Assembly (NCBI GenBank): GCA_964488555.1
Contig: CAZAUF010000001.1
Coordinates: 124,001 to 188,000 of the forward strand
Source of the DNA: UBA2112 sp964488555
Lineage (GTDB): Bacteria; Patescibacteriota; Saccharimonadia; Saccharimonadales; Saccharimonadaceae
Length of the DNA stretch: 64,000 nucleotides
Direction: 5' to 3'
Part shown: piece by piece, positions 7,310-15,920 of the stretch
Layout of the letters: every line of letters begins with the position of its first letter
How positions within the stretch are numbered: the stretch's first letter is position 1
Notes under the pieces: model-generated
Database searches by the model: none
What the model was told of the DNA's origin: nothing
Seen by the model: only the letters and a program-made list of their open reading frames with translations
Program-made: the position numbers and the translations under genes

Positions 7310-7326
7310 GTAAGGTGAGAGCCCTC

Positions 7327-7728
7327 CTAACGTTTGCTGTATTGTTCGCGCTTGCGGGCGGAGCGAAGACCGTATTTCTTGCGTTCCTTCTCGCGAGGAT
7401 CGCGGCGCAGGAATTCGGCTTTTTTGAGCGTGCTGCGTAGGTCTGCCGCGTCAACGGTGATCGCCTTGGCGATAGCCAGTTTGATAGCGTCGACTTGACC
7501 AGACTTGCCGCCACCCGAGACCAGGACAGTGATGTCGTAGTCTTTCTGCTTGCCTACGAGTGCGAGCGGGTCGGTGATTTCAGCGAGAAGCGTCTTGTTG
7601 CCTTCCAGATAGTCAGCAGCAGGCTTGTCGTTGATAGTAATCGTACCCTTGCCAGCATATAGACGTGCACGAGCAGTCGCGCTCTTGCGGCGTCCTAGAC
7701 CGTAAAAATACTTCTTTGAGTCAGCCAT
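7327..7728 (-). CDS. rpsI: 30S ribosomal protein S9
   Basis: 133 residues with YFYGLGRRKSATARARL at the start, the conserved GGGKSGQVDAI middle, and the family's C-terminal KREQYSKR tail, which reaches the P-site tRNA. It follows rplM by one base and is the last gene before the operon terminator; the rplM-rpsI pair is fused to the alpha operon here. Confidence 0.98.
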   Translation of the reverse strand: MADSKKYFYGLGRRKSATARARLYAGKGTITINDKPAADYLEGNKTLLAEITDPLALVGKQKDYDITVLVSGGGKSGQVDAIKLAIAKAITVDAADLRSTLKKAEFLRRDPREKERKKYGLRSARKREQYSKR

Positions 7729-7729
7729 A

Positions 7730-8179
7730 TTATTTTACCTCTACTTTCTCTGGTGTCTGAGCGGCGTGGTTGTGCTCCGGACCAGCGTAGACCTTGAGTC
7801 GCTTCATGCGCTCTGCAGCCAGCTTGTTCTTTGGTAGCATGCCAGCGACAGCGTGTTCAATGATACGCTCTGGGAATTTTTCGCGGACTTCTGCCAGAGT
7901 TGCGTCTTTGATACCACCAGGGAATCCAGAGTGGCGGTAGTAAACCTTGCCCTTCTCCTTGTTGCCCGTAACAACCGCATCTTTGGCATTGATAACAACG
8001 ACGTAGTCGCCACCGTCAATGTGCGGGGTATATGTAGGCTTGTATTTACCGATAAGATATTTAGCGATTTCAGTCGATACGCGGCCCAGTGGTGCACTGG
8101 CGGCATCGATCAAAATCCAACGACGTGAAACGTCGGTCGGCTTCTGTGAAAACGTCTTTGCATTTTTTACTGTACTCAT
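7730..8179 (-). CDS. rplM: 50S ribosomal protein L13
   Basis: 149 residues. Conserved RRWILIDAASAPLGRVSTEIAKYL, the HIDGGDYVVVINA block, YYRHSGFPGG, and the VAGMLPKN motif are all present. An early assembly protein that binds 23S rRNA. Its start overlaps the rplQ stop by four bases. Confidence 0.98.
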   Translation of the reverse strand: MSTVKNAKTFSQKPTDVSRRWILIDAASAPLGRVSTEIAKYLIGKYKPTYTPHIDGGDYVVVINAKDAVVTGNKEKGKVYYRHSGFPGGIKDATLAEVREKFPERIIEHAVAGMLPKNKLAAERMKRLKVYAGPEHNHAAQTPEKVEVK

Positions 8180-8631
8180 GCCTTTGCCTCCGTTACCTTC
8201 TTGGTAGTCTTTGGTTTAGCGGCAGGTTTCTTGGCTGCAACAGGCTTCTTGGCTGGCTTTTCGACTGCCTTTAGTTCGTCGACAAAGCCGATAGTAGCCA
8301 TCTGAGCACCGTCACCGACGCGTAGACGCGTGCGCTGTACGCGGACGTGTCCGCTGGTGCGACCCTTTAGCTGCGGAGCGATCTCGTCTACAAGCTTGAA
8401 TGCGGCATCTTGTGTGCTCAAGCCAGCAATGACATGGCGACGATTCGCTAGGTCACCCTTTTTAGCCTTGGTAATGAGCTTTTCGATGTATCGGACGAGT
8501 TCTTTTGCTTTTGGCAATGTCGTCTCGATTTCGCCATGCTCAACCAAGCTGGTTGCCAGACCCTTCATGAGGGCTCGGCGCTGGTCTCGTTCGCGGCCGA
8601 ACTTGCGGCCTTTGTATCCGTGGCGATGCAT
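8176..8631 (-). CDS. rplQ: 50S ribosomal protein L17
   Basis: 151 residues. The core (RKFGRERDQRRALMKGLATSL ... GHVRVQRTRLRVGDGAQMATIGFVDEL) is canonical L17, lining the exit tunnel. A Lys/Ala/Pro-rich C-terminal extension of about 30 residues (KKPAAKPKTTKK) is beyond the usual length and probably contacts rRNA. Follows rpoA by two bases. Confidence 0.97.
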   Translation of the reverse strand: MHRHGYKGRKFGRERDQRRALMKGLATSLVEHGEIETTLPKAKELVRYIEKLITKAKKGDLANRRHVIAGLSTQDAAFKLVDEIAPQLKGRTSGHVRVQRTRLRVGDGAQMATIGFVDELKAVEKPAKKPVAAKKPAAKPKTTKKVTEAKA

Positions 8632-8633
8632 CT

Positions 8634-9557
8634 CTAAAGCTCCAATTCTGCCAATTTCTCTTTAACTTCATCAAGTGCTTTGCTACCAAAGCCCTTCAGC
8701 TCGCGTAGGTCCTGTTCGCTGAGCGTCACCAGGTCATGAACGGTACGAATATCATTGTTGACCAGGGCGTTTGCCGTGCGAGCAGTCAGGTTCAGCTCCT
8801 CGATAGGCGTATTCAGCTCAGAAGCTTCGTCGCTTTCGTCTTGACCTAGTGCAGGTGCAGCTTCGACAGTGGTGCTGCCAGCAAGCGCAGTGTACTGGTT
8901 TACCAGGATAGCAGCCGCTTCTTCGAAAGCTTCACGAGGACTTACAGTACCGTCTGTGTCGATAGTAAGCAGCAGCTTGTCCAGGTTGGTCTCTTGACCG
9001 ACACGGGTGCTGTCTACCTTGTAGCGCACACGCAGTACTGGGCTAAAGACAGCATCCAGAGCGATCATGTCGCTGTGGAGACGCTTCGCACTGCTATCTT
9101 CGATGGTGCGGTAACCGCGACCAGATTCGACAACGAGGTCCATGACGACCGACTTCTTCGGATCATCGATGGTTGCGATGATTTGATCCTTGTTGACGAC
9201 TTCCACCTCGGCAGATGCTTTGATATCGGCAGCAGTCACAGGACCGGCACCCTTCTTCTCAAGACGCAGCTCGACAGGCTCGTCAGTATGAACCTTTAGG
9301 CGTACGTTCTTGAGGTTTAGCATGATGTCGACAACATCTTCTTTGACTCCGGGCAATGTAGTGAACTCATGAGTTGCACCTTCCACGCGGAATGCAACGA
9401 TTGCACCACCGCGTACAGATGACAGTAGGACACGACGCATACTATTACCCAGCGTGTTGCCGTAGCCTGCATGCATAGGTTCGATAACAAACTCAGCGCT
9501 CGTGCTGCTGTGTTCGTTTACAGCTGCAAGTAAAGGATTGTGAATAACTTTTGACAT
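8634..9557 (-). CDS. rpoA: DNA-directed RNA polymerase subunit alpha
   Basis: 307 residues. The N-terminal dimerisation domain carries EPMHAGYGNTLGNSMRRVLLSS. A short acidic linker precedes the C-terminal domain (residues about 245-307) with LNLTARTANALVNNDIRTVHDL and ELKGFGSKALDEVKEKL, the helix-hairpin-helix surface that binds UP elements. Sits between rpsD and rplQ as in most bacteria. Confidence 0.98.
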   Translation of the reverse strand: MSKVIHNPLLAAVNEHSSTSAEFVIEPMHAGYGNTLGNSMRRVLLSSVRGGAIVAFRVEGATHEFTTLPGVKEDVVDIMLNLKNVRLKVHTDEPVELRLEKKGAGPVTAADIKASAEVEVVNKDQIIATIDDPKKSVVMDLVVESGRGYRTIEDSSAKRLHSDMIALDAVFSPVLRVRYKVDSTRVGQETNLDKLLLTIDTDGTVSPREAFEEAAAILVNQYTALAGSTTVEAAPALGQDESDEASELNTPIEELNLTARTANALVNNDIRTVHDLVTLSEQDLRELKGFGSKALDEVKEKLAELEL

Positions 9558-9572
9558 ATCTATTGCTCCCTT

Positions 9573-10199
9573 TTAGCGCGAGTAGTACTCGACAATTAGT
9601 TGTTCGTTGATGTCTGCTTCTGCTTCTTCACGTTTCGGTAAGCCGGTTACTTCAATTTTCAGCTTTTTGAGATCGCTTTTCAGCCAGCTCAGAGGGGTTT
9701 GTGAAGTATTCGCGATGACGTCGTCCATGTTACTAAAGTAGCCTGATTTCGTGCTCTTTGGGCGGACAGTGATTTCATCGCCAGCCTTTACGCGGATTGA
9801 CGGGATGTCAACACGGCGACCGTTGAGGAGGAAGTGCCCGTGGCTCACTAGTTGACGTGCGGCTCGGCGACTTGTAGCGAATCCGGCGCGGTAAACTGCG
9901 TTGTCGAGTCGACGCTCCAGTAACTGGAGCAGTAATTCGCCGGGTAGAACGCCTTGACTGCTGGCTCGGTCAGCTTCGTCCATAAGACGAGCAAACTGCT
10001 TTTCCAGCAAGCCATATATACGGCGAACTTTTTGCTTCTCGCGAAGCTGGGTCAAATATAGACTTGGTTTACCCTGACGACCATGTGCGTGCTGTCCAGG
10101 GATACCGGTCTTTGTCGCCATGACCTTGTGCGCCTTTGGATGCAAGGCATAGCCTTCACGGCGCGATTGTTTGACGATAGGTGATGTATCTCGTGCCAT
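9573..10199 (-). CDS. rpsD: 30S ribosomal protein S4
   Basis: 208 residues. Conserved N-terminal block (PGQHAHGRQGKPSLYLTQLREKQKVRRIYG) without zinc cysteines, then the S4 RNA-binding domain (RLDNAVYRAGFATSRRAARQLVSHGHFLLNGRRVDIPS). Primary 16S-binding assembly protein. Overlaps the rpsK stop by one base. Confidence 0.98.
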   Translation of the reverse strand: MARDTSPIVKQSRREGYALHPKAHKVMATKTGIPGQHAHGRQGKPSLYLTQLREKQKVRRIYGLLEKQFARLMDEADRASSQGVLPGELLLQLLERRLDNAVYRAGFATSRRAARQLVSHGHFLLNGRRVDIPSIRVKAGDEITVRPKSTKSGYFSNMDDVIANTSQTPLSWLKSDLKKLKIEVTGLPKREEAEADINEQLIVEYYSR

Positions 10200-10615
10200 T
10201 ACGCTCTCCTCGCTCCCTTTGGTCGGACGCCACCGTGCGGAACACCGGTGACATCAGTAATACTTTCGACAGAGATGCCAAAACCGCCAACGGCACGGAT
10301 GGCCGCATCACGACCTAGGCCGACGCCCTTGACGAACACATCGACACTTTTTAGGCCGTATTGTGAATTGGCAACTTCAGCAGCTTTCTCCGCTGCAACC
10401 TGAGCGGCATATGCCGTGCCCTTCTTGCTACCGCGGAAACCGCAGGCACCAGAGCTACTAGCAGCGATGACATTGCCTTTTTTGTCACTGAAGCTGACGA
10501 TCGTATTATTAAATGTTGCTTGAATATGAAGTTGTCCAGCAGGAACAGAACGGCGCTGTTTCTTGCGAGACGTGGTCCGCTGACTTGCGGATGCTGTGGT
10601 AGATGCTTCTGCCAT
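10199..10615 (-). CDS. rpsK: 30S ribosomal protein S11
   Basis: 138 residues. The basic N-terminal tail is longer than average and Ser/Thr-rich. The core HIQATFNNTIVSFSDKKGNV ... SSGACGFRGSKKGTAYAAQ ... VDVFVKGVGLGRDAAIRA is canonical. It forms the platform of the small subunit near the mRNA exit site. Confidence 0.98.
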   Translation of the reverse strand: MAEASTTASASQRTTSRKKQRRSVPAGQLHIQATFNNTIVSFSDKKGNVIAASSSGACGFRGSKKGTAYAAQVAAEKAAEVANSQYGLKSVDVFVKGVGLGRDAAIRAVGGFGISVESITDVTGVPHGGVRPKGARRA

Positions 10616-10627
10616 ATCCGTTCCTTC

Positions 10628-11014
10628 CTACGTCTTCGACGCTGCCTTAGGTTGAGCACCGCCGACCGCAATCGCACGACCCTTACGGGTACGGGCGTTG
10701 GTGCGAGTCCTTTGACCATGAACCGGAAGACCGGCCTTGTGGCGAAGACCGCGATACGCGTTGACGTCTTTCAATCGTTTGATATTGTTGGTTACCTGAC
10801 GCTGCAAATCGCCCTCTACGATGTAATCATTGTCGATTACGTCGCGGAGACGCTGTTCTTCAGCCTCGGTGAGATCTTTCACCCGAGTGGTCGGCTCGAC
10901 TTTAGCCGCCGCAAGGATGTCTCGAGAGTGCTTCGGGCCTATACCGTAAATGTATGTCAGCGCGATATGCACCTGCTTTTCTGCTGGGATTACTACCCCT
11001 GCAATTCGAGCCAT
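10628..11014 (-). CDS. rpsM: 30S ribosomal protein S13
   Basis: 128 residues. MARIAGVVIPAEKQVHIALTYIYGIG start and RGLRHKAGLPVHGQRTRTNARTRKG near the C-terminus are diagnostic. Head protein contacting P-site tRNA and forming bridges to the large subunit. Follows rpmJ by two bases. Confidence 0.98.
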   Translation of the reverse strand: MARIAGVVIPAEKQVHIALTYIYGIGPKHSRDILAAAKVEPTTRVKDLTEAEEQRLRDVIDNDYIVEGDLQRQVTNNIKRLKDVNAYRGLRHKAGLPVHGQRTRTNARTRKGRAIAVGGAQPKAASKT

Positions 11015-11016
11015 GC

Positions 11017-11133
11017 TTAACCCTGCCTTTGCTTGTTCTTAGGTTTCTTCTTGTTGATCACATAGAGACGGCCCTTGCGGCGTACCAATTGATCATCTGG
11101 ACTGATTTTTTTAACACTCGCACGAACTTTCAT
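11017..11133 (-). CDS. rpmJ: 50S ribosomal protein L36, zinc-free form
   Basis: 38 residues, MKVRASVKK followed by SPDDQLVRRKGRLYVINKK and KNKQRQG. In zinc-binding L36 the equivalent positions carry a C-x2-C...C...H ribbon. Here the cysteine positions are Ser, Asp and Asn, so no zinc site can form. Cysteine-free L36 paralogues exist in many bacteria, usually as zinc-starvation copies; here it is the copy inside the alpha operon. Confidence 0.95.
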   Translation of the reverse strand: MKVRASVKKISPDDQLVRRKGRLYVINKKKPKNKQRQG

Positions 11134-11175
11134 GAGCGCAACAAAAACTCCTAATTAATTTAATATTGCTCCGAC

Positions 11176-11424
11176 TTACGCAGCCTGTGAAGGTCGCGGT
11201 TCGTCTCTTAGGCGGAAGCTGATTCTGCCCTTTGTAAGATCATAGGGGGTTAACTCAACTTCCACGCTATCGCCCGGTACCAATCGGATGTAATGCTTGC
11301 GCATCTTGCCCGATATGTGGCACAGAACGGTATGGCCGTTCTCCAGTTCGACCTTAAACTGAGTATTAGGCAGTGCTTCCACGACCTTGCCTACTAGTTT
11401 AATGACTTCCTTTTGACCTGCCAT
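11176..11424 (-). CDS. infA: Translation initiation factor IF-1
   Basis: 82 residues from ATG 11424. OB-fold with KLVGKVVEALPNTQFKVELENGHTVLCHISGKMRKHYIRLVPGDSVEVELTPYDLTKGRISFR, the standard family sequence. Binds the A site of the 30S subunit. A longer in-frame extension upstream lies across the promoter and is rejected. The gene heads the rpmJ-rpsM-rpsK-rpsD-rpoA-rplQ-rplM-rpsI run. Confidence 0.97.
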   Translation of the reverse strand: MAGQKEVIKLVGKVVEALPNTQFKVELENGHTVLCHISGKMRKHYIRLVPGDSVEVELTPYDLTKGRISFRLRDEPRPSQAA

Positions 11425-11439
11425 AGTTAACAAGGGTTC

Positions 11440-11468
11440 ATTATACACGAAAAAATAAGAGGAGTAAA
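11440..11468 (-). promoter_or_regulatory. Promoter of the infA-rpmJ-rpsM operon
   Basis: TTTACT (11463-11468), 17-base spacer, perfect TATAAT (11440-11445), 15 bases before the infA ATG. No Shine-Dalgarno is visible, so the leader is very short. Confidence 0.75.
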
Positions 11469-11603
11469 GGGTTTGTAGCAAATACTTTCGCGTTTTTACC
11501 GCGACCCTGCTCGCCATAGGGCGAATGTAGTTCTATTGTAAGCAAAGCTCTATCGTGAGTCAAGCTTCTGTTACTGTTACTTCTGTCGAGCAACAACACC
11601 TCA

Positions 11604-11891
11604 TCAACGCTTAGCTGCCTGGTAGACAGAGTACTGCTGAAGGAATATCTCATCCTTATAGGTGATAGTCACGGTATTCTCGTTATGAGTGAACCCTATG
11701 AACTTATCCTCGCGAAGCTCATCGAGGACACGAAGGATTGTGTCTGGTGCTTCATCCAGATCTTCGGCAATCCTGTGAAGCGAGATTGTTTTGCCTACAC
11801 TTGGTATATAGCCAAAAACGTATGTCAGCAGTTCGTATGTAATGCCATCATCCTGGTACTGTTCGGTGTGTTGGTATGGGAGTAATTCCAT
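11604..11891 (-). CDS. Small protein with winged-helix-like pattern, unknown function
   Basis: 95 residues. TISLHRIAEDLDEAPDTILRVLDELREDKFIGFTHNENTVTITYKDE reads like a helix-turn-helix followed by a wing hairpin, which would suit a DNA-binding regulator, but this is a pattern judgement only. TATAAG (11902-11907, preceded by TGC) is ten bases before the ATG. It sits alone between infA and the sortase-like gene. Confidence 0.65.
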   Translation of the reverse strand: MELLPYQHTEQYQDDGITYELLTYVFGYIPSVGKTISLHRIAEDLDEAPDTILRVLDELREDKFIGFTHNENTVTITYKDEIFLQQYSVYQAAKR

Positions 11892-11914
11892 GATTGCACT
11901 ACTTATAGCAGATT

Positions 11915-12652
11915 TTACTCACCCGCTGAAGCTTGAACAGTATCAGGCTCATCTACGGAGAGTGACGCTTTCGCTACGGCTCTGACCAGTATACGCTTGT
12001 CGAACACCTTGTCGCGAGGAACCCAGTTGCCGGCATTGGTAATCAGGCCCAAACCTTCCTTTGCGGTATCGAACGGCGTCAGCAATCGCTTCATACCTGT
12101 AGTATTCGCGTCTTTGAGCGATTCGGTTCTATTCTCGACAACGATGTAGGTAATTTTTATGCCATCGCCGCGCTCTATGACGATTTCGTCACCGTTTTTC
12201 AGCTTGTCGAGATTTATAAACACTCCATGACTACCGACACCACTGCCATGCCCGTCTATAAGTACCGCGCCGTAACCCTGACCTGGAAACGCGCTTTTGT
12301 CGTACCACGCGGTGTCATGGATGTTTTGTGGCATCTCCAAAATATTATTTTTTGTGAGTCCCACTACCTTGACGCGAGCCTTGTCGACGTTTAGCGCGGG
12401 GATGCTGATATAGCGCGGATGTGTGGGTGGTACGGTATAGTTATCGATATCCGAACTGGCCACAGGAGTCTCGTCCACGCTGGAATCGGCATAGGCAGAC
12501 GCAGGTAGCGGTATGAGCGGCGGTCTATCTCCAACCGTATACCACCGATACATATAGTAACCGGCAAAGATCAATATGACGGCAACTGCGACACAAACAA
12601 ACCACTTGAGTATTTGGATTGTCCGTTTTCGCTCAATATACAGCCCAGCCAC
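11915..12652 (-). CDS. Sortase-like protein lacking the catalytic cysteine
   Basis: 245 residues, GTG start with GGGGGAG just upstream. A cytoplasmic stub and membrane anchor (residues about 13-33) precede an extracellular sortase domain (about 75-230). Family landmarks: SIPALNVDKARVKVVG, AVLIDGHGSG carrying the catalytic His, and DKRILVRA carrying the catalytic Arg. The TLxTC strand reads LGLITNAGNW, so the nucleophilic Cys is Asn; the only Cys in the protein is in the membrane segment. A transpeptidase reaction is therefore not expected. It lies 43 bases after secY, probably co-transcribed. Confidence 0.8.
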   Translation of the reverse strand: MAGLYIERKRTIQILKWFVCVAVAVILIFAGYYMYRWYTVGDRPPLIPLPASAYADSSVDETPVASSDIDNYTVPPTHPRYISIPALNVDKARVKVVGLTKNNILEMPQNIHDTAWYDKSAFPGQGYGAVLIDGHGSGVGSHGVFINLDKLKNGDEIVIERGDGIKITYIVVENRTESLKDANTTGMKRLLTPFDTAKEGLGLITNAGNWVPRDKVFDKRILVRAVAKASLSVDEPDTVQASAGE

Positions 12653-12695
12653 TGTCTCCCCCTGTTGCTATTCGTATTTATGATGTTCGTTATTG

Positions 12696-14108
12696 CTATT
12701 GATAGTCGTCGTATGTGACCATGAGTGCGCGCGAGTTGATTTGTCGCAAACTCTCCAGAGCCACCGCCACGACAATGAGGATACCTGTACCGCCTATGGC
12801 GAGGTTCTGGATGCCAGTCACACCAAATTGTGCGAATATGTACTCTGCTAGGAACGGCAGAACGGCAATGGTACCAAGAACCAGTGAACCGAACAGCACC
12901 AAACGATTCATCGTACGAGCCAGATACTTCTCGGTCTGCACACCTGGACGTACTCCCTCGATGAAGCCTCCTTGTTTCTGGAGGTTTTCAGCGATCTCGT
13001 TGCTATTGAATATGATCCCTGTATAGAAGTAGGTAAAGAGGATCACAAGGAAGAAGTAGCTGGCTGGGTATATGAGTGCCGCAAGGGTATCACCCGTGAA
13101 AGCTCCCGGCTGAGGTGCTTGGAACCACAGGATTAAATTGTTGGCCAGTTCCATGTACTGTGCGTTTCCGGTGGCCTTTAAGACTTGACCGATAAATGCT
13201 GGCAAGCTCAGAAATGCGACAGCAAAGATGACTGGGATCACGTTTGCAGCAATCATCTTGATAGGAAGGATGCTTTTGACGCCACCGTAACTGCTATTAC
13301 CCTGGACGCGCTTTGCGTAGTTGATAGTGACGACACGCTGCGCTTCGTTGACTTTGACAAGGAAGTAAAGCACAAGTAACGATGCGATAGATATGGCTAA
13401 CGTTATCCAGAAGGTGGCCGGATTGACAGGTAGCTCGAACCAGCCAAAGACGCTTAATGCCCCCGCCGAAGTGTCGAACAGTGAAGTGCCAAGGGATGCG
13501 AGCGTGGTCGGCAACTGGCTGATAATACCTGCGAAAATGAGGATAGAGATACCGTTTCCTATACCCTGCTCAGTCACTAATTCACCTAGCCACATGAGGA
13601 CGATAGCACCGACGCTCATAGCAAGAACTGCAACGATCCACTCAATTATTGTTGCTTCATCGAGCACTGCCGTATTGCCAGCTAGTACTGTCTGGCGAAG
13701 AATATATATAAAGGCAATGGACTGCACGATAGCCAGCGGTACGGTAAGGAGACGCGTCCACTGATTGATTTTGCGGCGTCCCGATTCTCCATCCTTATGG
13801 AGTTCTTCGAGCTTTGGTATAGCCTTGGTAAGCAACTGCGTGATGATGCTCGCGGTAATGAAGGGACTAAGACCGACTAGTACAATGGAGAAACTAGCGA
13901 GTGCGCCACCAGAGAGCAGGTTCAGGAAGCCACCAAAATCGGTCGCGCTCACCACACTGTCAATGACCTCTTTGAGCTTGCTTGGTTCAGCCAAGGGCAC
14001 GGGGACAAATGCCAAAAAACGATAAACGACGACAATACCCAGGACGATGCCTAGTCGTTTTTGCATGTCGCGGTTTTTCAGCGATCGAAAGATGTTTTTC
14101 CAATTCAT
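12696..14108 (-). CDS. secY: Protein translocase subunit SecY
   Basis: 470 residues, ten predicted membrane spans, with FVPVPLAEPSKL, the conserved plug region LNLLSGGALASFSIVLVGLSPFITASIITQLL, and the C-terminal cytoplasmic loop QKQGGFIEGVRPG. The central pore of the Sec translocon. Its usual neighbours adk and map are missing; sortase-like and infA genes follow instead. An extended -10 (TGT-TATAAT) lies at 14161-14166. Confidence 0.97.
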   Translation of the reverse strand: MNWKNIFRSLKNRDMQKRLGIVLGIVVVYRFLAFVPVPLAEPSKLKEVIDSVVSATDFGGFLNLLSGGALASFSIVLVGLSPFITASIITQLLTKAIPKLEELHKDGESGRRKINQWTRLLTVPLAIVQSIAFIYILRQTVLAGNTAVLDEATIIEWIVAVLAMSVGAIVLMWLGELVTEQGIGNGISILIFAGIISQLPTTLASLGTSLFDTSAGALSVFGWFELPVNPATFWITLAISIASLLVLYFLVKVNEAQRVVTINYAKRVQGNSSYGGVKSILPIKMIAANVIPVIFAVAFLSLPAFIGQVLKATGNAQYMELANNLILWFQAPQPGAFTGDTLAALIYPASYFFLVILFTYFYTGIIFNSNEIAENLQKQGGFIEGVRPGVQTEKYLARTMNRLVLFGSLVLGTIAVLPFLAEYIFAQFGVTGIQNLAIGGTGILIVVAVALESLRQINSRALMVTYDDYQ

Positions 14109-14160
14109 ACTCGGTAATGCTCCCTATTCTCGGCAGTAGTTCTCACAAATATTCCACCCT

Positions 14161-14169
14161 ATTATAACA
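14161..14169 (-). promoter_or_regulatory. Extended -10 promoter of secY
   Basis: TGT-TATAAT on the minus strand, 52 bases before the secY ATG. The -35 is poor, as usual for extended -10 promoters. It separates secY transcription from the upstream unknown gene. Confidence 0.6.
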
Positions 14170-14188
14170 GAACTAGACCGCGTAGTGA

Positions 14189-14710
14189 CTAATCTTGTAG
14201 AAGATTTTCGAGTTCGGTCATCCGATCGGGGGCAACTTGCTCTAGTTGATCGAGTGTCAATCTGTAGCTGTACAGATAATCCTCGACATCAGGATGAGTC
14301 GCCATATCGACAATAGACAGCTCCTGACCCAAGGACACGCCGATACCTAGTAATTCGTTTGTAGCTATAACTTTACCCCCTATGCGTCGTAGGCTGTTCG
14401 CCAGAAAGACCGACGAGCGTTCGGTAATAAGCGGGACAGATTCTGAGTAATGACCCTTTTTGGTCCGACGATAGACAAGTGTTGAGTGGTCTCTGACTCC
14501 ACGAGTCATCCTGTCGACGTGAGGAAGCGAGCGGGTGTAAGTCACGAGGCATTCGGTAGGAGATAAACCTGGTTGACGGACATGAGAAATATACGCACTA
14601 ATCAGCTTGTTCACCGAGCGTCGTTTGGACTCTGTCCACTCATGTGGCTCAGACAAGTCCACCAGAGGAAGTCTCGGCACCGAAGAAATATTTTCAGGAT
14701 ACTCTTTCAT
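14189..14710 (-). CDS. Protein of unknown function (about 173 aa)
   Basis: Preferred start is ATG 14710, because GAGAAG lies six bases upstream; a TTG at 14767 would add 19 residues. Soluble, Arg-rich in the middle, no recognised domain, no signal peptide. It lies between a deoxyribosyltransferase-like gene and secY, so it may be co-transcribed with the former. The C-terminal half (LTLDQLEQVAPDRMTELENLLQD) is helical. Confidence 0.65.
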   Translation of the reverse strand: MKEYPENISSVPRLPLVDLSEPHEWTESKRRSVNKLISAYISHVRQPGLSPTECLVTYTRSLPHVDRMTRGVRDHSTLVYRRTKKGHYSESVPLITERSSVFLANSLRRIGGKVIATNELLGIGVSLGQELSIVDMATHPDVEDYLYSYRLTLDQLEQVAPDRMTELENLLQD

Positions 14711-14789
14711 ATACTTCTCAATTTGCAAATACGCCGCTAGTATCTCATAGCGACAGAAAGTCCGCAATCATAAGCGTTAATATGTATAG

Positions 14790-15332
14790 CTATGCCGCTA
14801 CTTTAGAGGAGCTCAGTTGTCGTATAGCAGCCGCCAGCACGTTGTCTTCGCTGTCGTATACGGGCAGATCATAGTGATGCATGAGCTTGCGTATGTATCC
14901 TTCGCTACCGCCGCCGTTTACGCCGTACGCCGGATCAAATCCAACAACTATATTCAGTGTTTTCATGGCATTGCGCCAACCGAGAGTTTCGCCAAGCTCT
15001 ATGCGTGTCGTCTGCGCGTAAGCACGACCTTCGGGATAGTTTGTGTCAGACAAATCTCGCGCTGCAAACCAAAATATCGTCACGCCGGATTCGCGAGCTC
15101 GTATACGATGACGGATTTCCCACATCACTTGCTCATCTGCGTCGAACCTCGCTTGGTCTTCAGGCGTGCGCCGAGGTGACGCAACGATTATATCTGGACA
15201 TTTTTCCAAAAGATGATGTGCAAACCGAGCCTGCCAATCAGGTGCGCCCTGCACAGGACCTGCCAAGAAGACAACAGGTGCACTATCTTGCTCATCTGCT
15301 TCATGCGGCGACGTCAAGAACCGTTGATACAT
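14790..15332 (-). CDS. Nucleoside 2-deoxyribosyltransferase-like protein
   Basis: 180 residues from ATG 15332. VVFLAGPVQGAPDW is the signature first strand and loop of the deoxyribosyltransferase/DUF4406-like fold. ASPRR, a Glu-containing TRIELGETLGW segment and VVGFDPAYGVNGGG complete the pattern. The family exchanges or hydrolyses bases of deoxyribonucleosides or related nucleotides; this may serve nucleotide salvage in an organism without de novo synthesis (inference). TACAAT at 15339-15344 is six bases before the ATG, so the mRNA is predicted leaderless. Two upstream in-frame starts (15347, 15350) overlap that box. Confidence 0.75.
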   Translation of the reverse strand: MYQRFLTSPHEADEQDSAPVVFLAGPVQGAPDWQARFAHHLLEKCPDIIVASPRRTPEDQARFDADEQVMWEIRHRIRARESGVTIFWFAARDLSDTNYPEGRAYAQTTRIELGETLGWRNAMKTLNIVVGFDPAYGVNGGGSEGYIRKLMHHYDLPVYDSEDNVLAAAIRQLSSSKVAA

Positions 15333-15348
15333 AAGCACATTGTACATC

Positions 15349-15376
15349 AAAAGAAGCCCTCTGTAGGGCTTCTTTT
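15349..15376. terminator. Bidirectional terminator after rplO
   Basis: Perfect 12-base stem AAAAGAAGCCCT/AGGGCTTCTTTT with a four-base loop, ending the rplF-rplO unit on the minus strand. Confidence 0.85.
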
Positions 15377-15416
15377 CGGCTATTGTATATTTTTATGTGC
15401 CTGCTTTCACAGACTA

Positions 15417-15920
15417 TCAGCCTTTGGCTGGAGTACGTGACTTCGCTTCGCTTGTTTCAGCTTCTTTGGCTGATTTTTTGAGAGGCGTTGGAACCTTTTC
15501 AAACGTACCGCCAGCTTTCGTGATAGCCTCTTGCACAGATTTGCTAGCACCCTGGACTCTCAGTGTGATTTTGGCTGTCAGTTCGCCGCGAGCGATAACC
15601 TTGACCGTGTGGAAAGGCGTCGCTATGTAACCGTTTTCAAACAAACTGAAGTTGTCGACAGTTTTGCCCTTGAAATCGTTCAGGTGGTCGAGGTACACGA
15701 CTTGAGCTGGCGTGCGTAGGCTCTTGAAACCGCGATGCTTAGGCACTGCGGTCACTAGACTGCGCTGGCCGCCCATGAAGTTAGCACCAAGCTTCTTGCC
15801 TGTACGAGCACCCTGACCCTTAGTACCACGACCGGCAGTCTTGCCGCGACCAGCACTGATACCACGACCAACGCGTCGCTTGTCCTTATTGGCTGTTACT
15901 TGGAGTTCGTTGTACTTCAT
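15417..15920 (-). CDS. rplO: 50S ribosomal protein L15
   Basis: 167 residues. The N-terminal KRRVGRGISAGRGKTAGRGTKGQGARTG Gly/Arg tail and the GGQRSLVTAVPKHRGF block are diagnostic. A short charged C-terminal extension ends the protein. It abuts rpsE directly (overlap of the stop and start at 15920), leaving no space for rpmD/L30, a hallmark of CPR genomes. Confidence 0.97.
   Translation of the reverse strand: MKYNELQVTANKDKRRVGRGISAGRGKTAGRGTKGQGARTGKKLGANFMGGQRSLVTAVPKHRGFKSLRTPAQVVYLDHLNDFKGKTVDNFSLFENGYIATPFHTVKVIARGELTAKITLRVQGASKSVQEAITKAGGTFEKVPTPLKKSAKEAETSEAKSRTPAKG

Noticed and set aside
15920..15920. A short rpmD (L30) gene between rpsE and rplO
   Set aside because: The stop of rpsE and the start of rplO overlap at this point, so there is no space for it.
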